Below, one piece after another: positions 1-5,909 of a stretch of 6,247 nt of DNA. How positions within the stretch are numbered: position 1 is the first letter of the stretch; each line of letters starts with the position of its first letter. This DNA comes from Pseudomonadota bacterium (GTDB lineage Bacteria; Myxococcota_A; Polyangia; Haliangiales; Haliangiaceae). Under the pieces are notes generated by a model, which saw nothing but the letters and a program-made list of their open reading frames with translations, did no database searches and was not told where the DNA came from. The stretch is taken from the NCBI GenBank assembly GCA_023386455.1, contig JAEWJO010000058.1:1-6247 (forward strand). Direction: 5' to 3'. The position numbers were made by a program, and so were the translations under genes.

Positions 1-1445
1 CCTCGCGCGCGACCACGACCGACCCACAGGCTCGGCTTGCCGAGCAGCGTGCGCGTGCCCTCGGCGTCTCGCTCGCCGGCGAGCCGCGCGACGTCGCGCT
101 CGAACGTGACGTGGAATCGCGCGTCGATCAGCGCGGCGGTCAACCGATCGACGCGGATCTCGCCGGCGGTGGCGGCGAGCAGGTGCTTGACGGCGCTGTC
201 GACGAGCTCGCCCATCGGCGTGTGTCCGCCGTCGCTGCCGCGCCCGGTGACGAGCACCTGCCGGATCTCGGGGTCGGCGTCGCGGAGTGCGAGCGAGACG
301 CGAGCGGCCGCCGCTGCCTGATCGGTGGGCGCGCGCACGCTCTCGATCGTGACGAGGAACGAGTGCTCGCCATCGGCGAGCGCCTGGTACGTGCCGCCGT
401 TCGCGGCGACCACGCGCGGCAGTCCGCTCGCCGACGCGCTCGCTCGCGCGAACAGGAGCGCGCACACCCGGCTCTCGGGGCCGGTGAGACGGCGCTGCGA
501 CGGCCGGCTGGGTGGCGCGGCTGCGAGGCGCGGCGCGAGCGCGGCGACCGGCGAGATCGCTTCGAGGCGCGCGAGGAGCGCGGCACCATCGGTGGGACGG
601 CGTTCGACGTCCTTCGCGAGCATCTCGTGAACGAGGCGCGCGAGGTCCTCCGGGACGTCCGGACGCAGCTCGCTCACGGCCGTCGGCTCGTCGAGCATGA
701 TCCGCGCGAGTGCGGCGAGTGGGTGAGACGCGGAGAATGGCGCGCGCCCGGACAGGCACTCGTAGAGCACGCAGCCGACGGACCACACGTCGGACGCCGG
801 GCCGATCGTGCCGCCCTCGCGGACCTGCTCCGGCGCCATGTAGTACGGCGTACCGACGATCATGCCCTCGGACGTCAGCGGGTGCGCCGGCATGCGCTCG
901 CGCGCGGTGCCGAAGTCGAGCAGCTTCGCGTGCGCCGGATCGCCGCCGGGCAACATGAGATTTCCCGGCTTGATGTCGCGGTGCACGATGCTGCGCGCGT
1001 GCAGCGCCGAGAGCGCCATCGCGAGGCGCTTGCCGACGAGGAGGACGGTGCCGAAGTCGAGACCGTTGCGCGCGATCTCGTCCGTCGGCGCCGCACTCGC
1101 GAGCGCGCTCGGGTGCAGGCGTACGGTCTCCTGGCGGGCGGTCTGGCTCTCGAGGATCTGGCCCAGATCGGCGCCGTCGAGCCACTCCATGACGAGGTAC
1201 GGCGTGCGATCGGGCAGCTCGCCGTGGGCGATGTACGCGACGATCGCGGGATGCGCGATCTCGGCGAGCAGCAAGGACTCGCGCCGGAATCGCTGGGCCG
1301 TGTCACCGCTCGACTCGTTCGCGATCTTCAGCGCGACGGTGGCGCCGGTATGGCGATCCGTCGCCCGGAAGATCCGGCCCATGCCGCCGCCGCGCAGCTC
1401 CTTCTGCAGCTCGAACCGGCGGTCGATGAGAGCGCCAACGGTCAT
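1..1445 (-). CDS. Ser/Thr protein kinase of the PknK-like kinase-AAA type (3' end beyond window)
   Basis: Predicted cytoplasmic Hanks-type Ser/Thr kinase; 481 codons are visible and the frame stays open to base 1. Kinase domain about residues 11-290: glycine loop LRGGGMG (17-23), VALK with ATP-anchoring K40, probable helix-C E56, catalytic HRDIKPGN (D157, K159, N162), DFG 177-179, GTPYYMAPEQ in the activation segment/P+1 region (198-207), and D219 of the DVWS motif. All catalytic residues are present, so it should be active. The first glycine of the usual GxGxxG is R18. Residues about 100-127 form a longer than usual loop before helix E. After a Pro/Ala linker, residues about 323-450 resemble a class III cyclase-like module (TDQAAAAARVSLALRD, LVTGRG, PMGELVDSA), but the metal-binding Asp position in LLFAR is R334, so it is probably non-catalytic. 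RTLLGKPSLWVGR (465-477) looks like the lead-in to the AAA/NTPase part of such kinases, lost here. The ATG at 1443-1445 overlaps the upstream stop (ATGA) and no strong Shine-Dalgarno is visible, which implies translational coupling. Confidence 0.9.
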   Translation of the reverse strand, partial: MTVGALIDRRFELQKELRGGGMGRIFRATDRHTGATVALKIANESSGDTAQRFRRESLLLAEIAHPAIVAYIAHGELPDRTPYLVMEWLDGADLGQILESQTARQETVRLHPSALASAAPTDEIARNGLDFGTVLLVGKRLAMALSALHARSIVHRDIKPGNLMLPGGDPAHAKLLDFGTARERMPAHPLTSEGMIVGTPYYMAPEQVREGGTIGPASDVWSVGCVLYECLSGRAPFSASHPLAALARIMLDEPTAVSELRPDVPEDLARLVHEMLAKDVERRPTDGAALLARLEAISPVAALAPRLAAAPPSRPSQRRLTGPESRVCALLFARASASASGLPRVVAANGGTYQALADGEHSFLVTIESVRAPTDQAAAAARVSLALRDADPEIRQVLVTGRGSDGGHTPMGELVDSAVKHLLAATAGEIRVDRLTAALIDARFHVTFERDVARLAGERDAEGTRTLLGKPSLWVGRGRAR

Positions 1446-2356
1446 GCCGAGGGAACGAACGGGATACGCAGGAGCCCCCGCATGTACCCGATCAGCAGAT
1501 CGCCGTCCCAGCCTCCGAACCAGAAGCTGGTCTTCCATGGCTCGTTCTTGACGAGCTGACCCCCGAGCGGCTGGCGCTGCACCACCTCCTGCGGTCCGTT
1601 GATGTCGAACACCCAGTCGCAACGCGTGCCCATCTTCGAGATGACGCGGTCGCCCCAGGTCTCGAGCTGGAACAGGCGCGTGCGGTAGGTCTCGATCAGT
1701 GCCGGATCGCCACCTGCTGCGATCTGCTGCTCGAGGAAGCGGCGCCGGTCGCGGAAGTAGCCGTACTGGTCGAACACGCCGATCGCCTGCGCGACGACCT
1801 GATCGTTGACGGCGACGCAGCTCGTCAGTCGCCTGCCGTACACCTTCGGATCCACGATCGCCCACAGCGGCCGCGCGGGATCGCTCGGATCGAGGTAGTC
1901 GATCGCCGTGATCGTCGCCGCGGGTCCCTCGATCCGCAGGTTGAACGGATCGATGACGAACGCCATCGTGTCGTCGGATCCGGTCGTGTTGTTGCGGCTC
2001 TCGAACACCGCGCCGGTCAGCGGCTCGTCGCGGCCGTCGAGGTAGACGCGCGAGCCGATCAACGCGGCAGCCGGCGCGAAGTCGCGGCCGGCGACCTGCA
2101 CGCTCGCCACCTGCACGCCGATCGTGAACGGCATCTCGTCGAGCGGCTTGCGCATGTTGCGCGTCCAGTAGTCGGCGTCGGCCTGCAGCCGGATCACCTG
2201 ATCGAGGCGATCCTCGTTCGGCAACGCCATCGTGTAGCCGCTCATCCCGCGATCCTCGTTCGTCGGATCCGGGTCGGTCGCGATGCGCGACGTGAAGTAG
2301 CCCTGGAAGCAGATGTCGAGCGTCGGCAGGACGGTGGGTACATCGCCTACGCGCAT
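1442..2356 (-). CDS. Conserved-looking protein of unknown function, 304 aa, partner of the ferritin-like gene
   Basis: I do not recognise a named family. The protein has no signal peptide, transmembrane segment or lipobox, so it is probably cytoplasmic. The N-terminus (DICFQGYFTSR, then ATDPDPTNEDRG and SGYTMAL, residues 14-45) has the look of a conserved motif block. Residues about 77-165 are rich in alternating hydrophobic residues and probably beta-rich (TIGVQVASVQVAG, DDTMAFVIDPFNLRI). Residues about 185-243 are probably helical (DQVVAQAIGVFDQYG, then a charged Arg/Glu helix). The C-terminus is rich in Trp and Phe (PWKTSFWFGGWDGD, 273-286). Only three Cys are present (C16, C180, C246). 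I chose the ATG at 2354-2356 because AAGGA lies 9 bases upstream; the same frame stays open further upstream, but there it is antisense-like low-complexity Arg/Ala sequence inside the ferritin-like gene. It overlaps that gene by 10 bp and the kinase start by ATGA, so the three are probably co-expressed. A cofactor, substrate-binding or regulatory partner of the ferritin-like protein is possible; this is inference from context only. Confidence 0.82.
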   Translation of the reverse strand: MRVGDVPTVLPTLDICFQGYFTSRIATDPDPTNEDRGMSGYTMALPNEDRLDQVIRLQADADYWTRNMRKPLDEMPFTIGVQVASVQVAGRDFAPAAALIGSRVYLDGRDEPLTGAVFESRNNTTGSDDTMAFVIDPFNLRIEGPAATITAIDYLDPSDPARPLWAIVDPKVYGRRLTSCVAVNDQVVAQAIGVFDQYGYFRDRRRFLEQQIAAGGDPALIETYRTRLFQLETWGDRVISKMGTRCDWVFDINGPQEVVQRQPLGGQLVKNEPWKTSFWFGGWDGDLLIGYMRGLLRIPFVPSA

Positions 2357-3780
2357 GGGTCGGTATCCTTGCAGGAGTTGTCGACGTTCGGATCGAACTT
2401 CGGGTAGATGCCGCTCTTGTAGATGTAGCCGAGGTTGCCCGCCGTCCGGCTCATCGTCTGGTAGATGAACTCGAGCTTCGTCGCGGCATCGGGACCGACG
2501 TGGCTGCGGAGCTCGTTCACGCCGGTGGCGAGTGACGAGATGCCCGAGATGTAGTGATTGATGTCGGTGTAGATCGAGAGGTTCGGATTCTCGAGCGTGC
2601 GCAGCTGGCTGACCGCGAGGAAGAACGTCGGTCCCGCGAACGTCGCGCCGTCGCCGGTCGGCAGCGTCGCCATCACCTGCGCGAGCGACCGCACGAACAT
2701 CGTCATCACCGGCGCGAACGTCGTCTGCTCGAGCGCCGCGGCGAGGTGCGGATAGTCGCCGAACGCCTTCTTGTCGTAGTGGGCGTAGTAGCCGGTCAGC
2801 ATCTGCAGCAGCAGGTAGTAGCCCTGGTCGAACAGCATCGTCGCCATGCGCGCGGCCGGATCGCTGTAGCCGCCGACGCGGGGATTCAGCGGCAGCGGCA
2901 CCGACGGCACGAATGCCGGATCCGCGGCGAGCACCGCCTGGTAGTCGCGCGCCATGTCGACGAACTGCAGGAAGTGCGGCGTGAAGCCGGCGGAGGCCTC
3001 GATGCCTTCGCCTTGCTCCTTGACCAGTCGCACGCCCGCGAGCGCCGATGACAGGTTGCAGATCGGGAACAGGTAGATGTCGAACTCGCTCGGGAGCTCC
3101 GACTGACCCGACAGGTGCCCGCTGAACACCCACGCCTCACCGAACTGCGCGGTCAACCGTTGCAGCTCGTTGCCGATCGCCTCGTAGAGCTCCTGCACCG
3201 TGCCGGGCTCGATGGTGCCGGGTGGAGCGCCGAGGCCGCCGCGCGCGGTCAGGTGAAAGCGCGGGACCTCCTCGGCGCCGTCGCCGGGCGCGCACGGACA
3301 GTGCCCGCTCGCGTCGACGAAGCAGTTCGCGAGCACCCAGGGCGCGTCGCGCGGTGGGACGTCGACGAGCAGCGGGCTCTCCATGCACGCGAACCGGCAC
3401 ACCGTGCGCAGATCGAAGCGCGACAGCACGAACGGCAGATCGCACGGCACCGGATCGTTCGCGCGCAGCCCGCGCGACCGCGCCGTCCCGGTGAACCAGG
3501 CCGACTGCGTCGGAAATCCGAAGCGCAGCAGGCACGGATCGAGCCCGGTCGCGGTCAGCAGACTGTTCACGATCGACAGGTGCTCCATCTCCTGCCGCGC
3601 GATCATGTAGAGCGTCGATGCCCAGCGCCTCACGTGCTCGAACTGAGCCGCGTTGCACGTCGCGTCCGGCGCTCGCTTGAGCGAGAACGCGGCGTACAGG
3701 TACTGGCACATGAACTGCTGCTCCAGCACCGCCGCTTCCCACAGGAGCCGTGACAGGTACACCTTGTCATCCGGGATCAC
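2347..3780 (-). CDS. Ferritin-like protein (VioB/RebD N-terminal type, iminophenyl-pyruvate dimer synthase-like domain)
   Basis: Predicted soluble 477-aa protein with a ferritin-like fold of the type found at the N-terminus of VioB and RebD/StaD (indolocarbazole and violacein enzymes) and also in stand-alone proteins of unknown role. Visible helices: helix 1 LLWEAAVLEQQF with E20 as a likely metal ligand, followed by QYLYAAFSLK; helix 2 IARQEMEHLSIVNSLLTATG with the E64-x-x-H67 pair; helix 3 around ELYEAIGNELQRL (197-209); helix 4 around LVKEQGEG (E255/E258) followed by TPHFLQF (H269). These fit a carboxylate/His metal site. The C-terminal third has the Tyr-rich helix DQGYYLLLQML, the segment SLAQVMATLP and the AGPTF motif, which I recall from stand-alone members of the family. 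Unusual is the Cys-rich stretch between helices 2 and 3 (C113, C128, C132, C153, C161, C163). No signal peptide. I chose the GTG at 3778-3780 because GAGGGGA lies 7 bases upstream; an in-frame ATG at 3796-3798 would add six residues (MRGDSG) but has no Shine-Dalgarno. The enzymatic activity cannot be told from sequence; it is first gene of a coupled three-gene unit. Confidence 0.85.
   Translation of the reverse strand: MIPDDKVYLSRLLWEAAVLEQQFMCQYLYAAFSLKRAPDATCNAAQFEHVRRWASTLYMIARQEMEHLSIVNSLLTATGLDPCLLRFGFPTQSAWFTGTARSRGLRANDPVPCDLPFVLSRFDLRTVCRFACMESPLLVDVPPRDAPWVLANCFVDASGHCPCAPGDGAEEVPRFHLTARGGLGAPPGTIEPGTVQELYEAIGNELQRLTAQFGEAWVFSGHLSGQSELPSEFDIYLFPICNLSSALAGVRLVKEQGEGIEASAGFTPHFLQFVDMARDYQAVLAADPAFVPSVPLPLNPRVGGYSDPAARMATMLFDQGYYLLLQMLTGYYAHYDKKAFGDYPHLAAALEQTTFAPVMTMFVRSLAQVMATLPTGDGATFAGPTFFLAVSQLRTLENPNLSIYTDINHYISGISSLATGVNELRSHVGPDAATKLEFIYQTMSRTAGNLGYIYKSGIYPKFDPNVDNSCKDTDPCA
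2366..2370 (-). promoter_or_regulatory. Ribosome binding site of the 304-aa unknown gene (AAGGA)
   Basis: On the minus strand AAGGA lies 9 bases before the ATG at 2354-2356, inside the last codons of the ferritin-like gene. It is what fixes the start of the 304-aa gene, whose frame would otherwise be open much further upstream. Confidence 0.6.
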
Positions 3781-3787
3781 ACCCGAG

Positions 3788-3794
3788 TCCCCTC
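3788..3794 (-). promoter_or_regulatory. Ribosome binding site of the ferritin-like gene (GAGGGGA)
   Basis: On the minus strand GAGGGGA lies 7 bases before a GTG at 3778-3780. It sits inside the reading frame that would begin at the ATG at 3796-3798, and no comparable site precedes that ATG. The site therefore favours the GTG as the real start. Confidence 0.55.
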
Positions 3795-3801
3795 GCATGC
3801 G

Positions 3802-3814
3802 GTGACGCTATCAC
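3802..3814. promoter_or_regulatory. Possible operator: GTGA-N5-TCAC inverted repeat upstream of the ferritin-like gene
   Basis: The 13-base sequence has 4-base arms and lies 21 bases upstream of the GTG start (3 bases from the alternative ATG). Its position overlapping a possible -10 would suit a repressor or activator site. The half-sites resemble those of CRP/FNR-type sites, but the 5-base spacing is not the usual 6 and the arms are short, so this is only a candidate. Confidence 0.22.
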
Positions 3815-3821
3815 GTGCGCG

Positions 3822-3855
3822 CGTCGCGCTCGCGCGGCGGCTCCTGCGCGCGACG
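3822..3855. repeat. GC-rich inverted repeat in the intergenic gap, possible transcription terminator
   Basis: Two perfect 8-base arms, CGTCGCGC at 3822-3829 and GCGCGACG at 3848-3855, flank an 18-base GC-rich loop. It follows the pseG stop by about 30 bases, where a terminator for the pse genes would be expected. There is no T-tract after it on either strand, so intrinsic termination is doubtful, and inverted repeats of this size arise easily in such GC-rich DNA. Confidence 0.3.
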
Positions 3856-3885
3856 GGGTGCAACAATTTGCTGCGGGAGGAATCC

Positions 3886-4908
3886 TTACGCGAGCACGGC
3901 CTCATCGATGATGCGGCGGGCCCCGTCGCTGTCGGCGGTCGCGAGGGCGCGCTTGCGCTGCTCGCGCCGGCCCTCGTCATCGAGCAGGAACGCGAGCAGA
4001 TCGCCACGGAGCATGTCGTCGGTCGTCTCGCTCCAGCGGCGGCCGCCGGCGATCAGGCCGTCGCGGACCTGTACGCGCGCGGGCATGACCTGATCCTTGG
4101 AGATCGCGTAGGCGAGCGCGGGACAGCCGAGGTAGGCGAGCTCGTTCAGCGTGCCGCCGGCGGAGCAGATCGCGGCATCGGCGCTGACGAACAGCGCGCC
4201 GGGGTCCTCGGGAGCGCGACGGATGTCGACGGTATGGCCGCGATCGGTGGCGGCTTTCGCCGCCTCGAGCAGCGCCTCGTCGTGGCGAAAGCCGGGGCCG
4301 GCGATCACGACGAGCTCGACGAGGCGATCGGCGGGAATCAGCTGCAGGACCCGCGAGGTCGCATTGATCGGATCGCTGCCGCCGAACGTGACGAGGACGC
4401 GCGGCCGGGCGCACGGCATCGGCCGGCAGGAGCCGCGCGTGTAGCGCCGGATGTCGCGGCGGAGCATGAGGTAGTGGCGGCCGAGCAGGCGAACGCGTGC
4501 CTGCGGATACGACGCGGCGAGGCCGGGCGCGTGGACGTTGTGGTTGACGACCGCGGAGAGCGGGAGGACGACCTTGCCGGAATCGTCGACGAGGACGGTG
4601 CGCACGCGGTGCGGCATCTTTGGCACGAGCGCGTCGGCGAGCGGCGGGCCGTCGACGACGATCGCGGCGACGCGCGAGTCTTCGGAGGCCTGGACGACCT
4701 GCGTGGTCGACCAGTCGCGGACGTCGGCGGTGATGCCGCGATCGCGCGTCCACGAGCGGACGGCCGCCTGGTCGCCGCCGAACAGCGCGACGGGCTCGCA
4801 GCCGCGCGCGGATGCTTCCTCGATCAGCGCGGCGACGCGCGCGAGGTGGCCGAAGCCGATGTCGTGCGAGGCGTCGGCCCGGAACAGGATGCGCGGGCGA
4901 GCGGTCAT
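3886..4908 (-). CDS. pseG: PseG: UDP-2,4-diacetamido-2,4,6-trideoxy-beta-L-altropyranose hydrolase
   Basis: Cytoplasmic GT-B-fold, MurG-like nucleotide-sugar hydrolase of CMP-pseudaminic acid synthesis. It removes UDP from the diacetylated altrosamine intermediate, giving the free sugar that PseI condenses with phosphoenolpyruvate. The 340-aa length is normal for, or slightly longer than, the family. Signatures: RADASHDIGFGHLAR at 10-24, with H21 of GFGH matching the catalytic His of characterised PseG proteins; LLGRHYLMLR at 141-150; VTFGGSDP at 173-180, opening the C-terminal Rossmann half; and SAGGTLNELAYLGCPAL at 249-265, the nucleotide-binding loop. The C-terminal 35 residues form a charged helix. 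The ATG at 4906-4908 overlaps the pseB stop as ATGA; no clear Shine-Dalgarno is visible, so coupling is likely. The stop is TAA. It is the last gene of the visible pse run, since the next gene downstream is unrelated. A LegG-type hydrolase is the main alternative, but the adjacent PseB and PseC favour PseG. Confidence 0.93.
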   Translation of the reverse strand: MTARPRILFRADASHDIGFGHLARVAALIEEASARGCEPVALFGGDQAAVRSWTRDRGITADVRDWSTTQVVQASEDSRVAAIVVDGPPLADALVPKMPHRVRTVLVDDSGKVVLPLSAVVNHNVHAPGLAASYPQARVRLLGRHYLMLRRDIRRYTRGSCRPMPCARPRVLVTFGGSDPINATSRVLQLIPADRLVELVVIAGPGFRHDEALLEAAKAATDRGHTVDIRRAPEDPGALFVSADAAICSAGGTLNELAYLGCPALAYAISKDQVMPARVQVRDGLIAGGRRWSETTDDMLRGDLLAFLLDDEGRREQRKRALATADSDGARRIIDEAVLA

Positions 4909-5909
4909 GCAACGCGTGCGACCATCGCACGCGTCGCTTCGAGATCGAGGCGCGGCTCGGCGCGGTCACTCGAGTACTCGAAGCCTTCCGGCACCGGCTT
5001 GCCCGGGCGGACGGAGTTGAGGGTGCGAGAGTTGAACTGGAACTCCGGCCAGATGACGAGGAGGTCGTCGCAGTCGCTGGTGCGGCGCGCTTCCTCGGTG
5101 CCGATCAGGGTCTCGTGCAGCTTCTCGCCGGGACGGATGCCGATCGTCGAGCGCGGGATGCCCGGCGCGACCGCCTCGGCGAGCGTCTCGATGTCGGACG
5201 TCGGGAGCTTCGGGATGAAGATCTCGCCGCCGCCCATCAGCTCGAGGCCGCGCAGGACGAGCGCGACGGCCTCGTCCATCTCGATCCAGAAGCGCGTCAT
5301 GCGCGCGTCGGTGATCGTGACGTGGCCGCCCTGCTTCTGCGAGCGGAACAGCGGGATGACGCTGCCGGCCGAGCCCATGACGTTGCCGTAGCGGACGCAC
5401 GAGAAGCGCGTCCAGCGATCGCCGGCGTAGGCATTGGCCGCGATCAGGAGCTTCTCCATGCAGAGCTTCGTCGCACCGTAGAGGTTGGCGGGCGAGACGG
5501 CCTTGTCGGTCGAGAGCGCGATCACCTTCTCGACGCCGCACGCCATCGCCGACTCGAGGAGGTTCTTCGCGCCGTTGACGTTCGTCTGGACGGCCTCGAT
5601 CGGGTTGTACTCGCAGATCGGGACGTGCTTCATGGCAGCGGCGTGGACGACGATGTCGACGTCGCGCAGCGCGGACATGAGCCGGTCGCGGTCGCGGATG
5701 TCACCGACGAAGAAGCGCAGGCGCTTGTCGGTCATCGTGCGCTGCATCTCGTAGTGCTTCTGCTCGTCGCGCGAGAACACGATGATCTTGCGCGCCTTGG
5801 ACTGGAGCGCGCGCTTGACGAAGGCCTTGCCGAACGAGCCGGTTCCGCCGGTGATGAGGATGGCCTTGCCATCGAGGACAGTCGTGGATGCGGTCGAGAG
5901 CAGGTTCAT
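4905..5909 (-). CDS. pseB: PseB: UDP-N-acetylglucosamine 4,6-dehydratase (5-inverting)
   Basis: First enzyme of pseudaminic acid synthesis: NADP-dependent 4,6-dehydration with C5 inversion of UDP-GlcNAc, giving UDP-2-acetamido-2,6-dideoxy-beta-L-arabino-hex-4-ulose. Cytoplasmic, extended short-chain dehydrogenase/reductase. The 334-aa length matches FlaA1/PseB proteins. Visible: Rossmann motif GGTGSFGK (21-28) after strand AILIT; FSRDEQKHYEM (45-55), typical of PseB and CapD-like dehydratases; GDIRDRDRL (69-77); HAAAMKHVPICEYNP (89-103); STDKA (133-137), with D135 and K136 matching the catalytic Asp-Lys of FlaA1-type enzymes; YGATK (144-148), with catalytic Y144 and K148; CVRYGNVMGSAGSV; MTRFWIEMDEAV; and RPGEKLHETLI near the C-terminus. 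It lacks the N-terminal membrane segments of the large WbpM/CapD dehydratases, as expected for PseB. The ATG at 5907-5909 has GGAG 7 bases upstream and overlaps the pseC stop as ATGA; the pseB stop in turn overlaps the pseG start. Confidence 0.96.
   Translation of the reverse strand: MNLLSTASTTVLDGKAILITGGTGSFGKAFVKRALQSKARKIIVFSRDEQKHYEMQRTMTDKRLRFFVGDIRDRDRLMSALRDVDIVVHAAAMKHVPICEYNPIEAVQTNVNGAKNLLESAMACGVEKVIALSTDKAVSPANLYGATKLCMEKLLIAANAYAGDRWTRFSCVRYGNVMGSAGSVIPLFRSQKQGGHVTITDARMTRFWIEMDEAVALVLRGLELMGGGEIFIPKLPTSDIETLAEAVAPGIPRSTIGIRPGEKLHETLIGTEEARRTSDCDDLLVIWPEFQFNSRTLNSVRPGKPVPEGFEYSSDRAEPRLDLEATRAMVARVA

Larger units (their letters stand above)
3799..3885. other. Intergenic region between pseG and the ferritin-like gene
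   Basis: This is the only real non-coding gap in the window and presumably carries the promoter of the left-hand unit. It holds, in minus-strand order, the AT-rich near-palindrome GCAGCAAATTGTTGC (3860-3874, one mismatched pair), the GC-rich inverted repeat, and GTGATAGCGTCAC (3802-3814), an inverted repeat of GTGA and TCAC around 5 bases. GATAGC within the last could be a poor -10 hexamer, but no convincing -35 lies at the right distance. No small ORF or RNA gene is apparent. Confidence 0.5.

Noticed and set aside
111..1559. 482-codon open frame on the plus strand opposite the kinase gene
   Set aside because: Its product is Arg/Glu/Ala/His-rich low-complexity sequence with no motifs, while the minus strand carries an unmistakable kinase with all catalytic motifs. 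Long antisense frames are expected in such GC-rich DNA.
2357..3133. Longer form of the 304-aa gene starting at 3133 (563 codons)
   Set aside because: The extra N-terminal part is Arg/Ala-rich shadow sequence lying wholly inside the ferritin-like gene on the same strand; meaningful sequence begins at the ATG at 2356, which has its own AAGGA.
3137..3742. 201-codon minus-strand frame inside the ferritin-like gene
   Set aside because: It is an out-of-frame shadow with low-complexity Arg/Ala content; the overlapping frame has the conserved ferritin-like motifs.
2347..3780. A violacein or indolocarbazole biosynthetic cluster
   Set aside because: Only the ferritin-like domain is shared with VioB/RebD; no tryptophan oxidase, monooxygenase or other pathway gene is in the window, so pigment synthesis is not supported.
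3802..5391. 529-codon open frame on the plus strand opposite pseG and pseB
   Set aside because: Same reason: biased Arg/Asp/Ala composition, no domain signature, and it lies antisense to two well-recognised enzymes.
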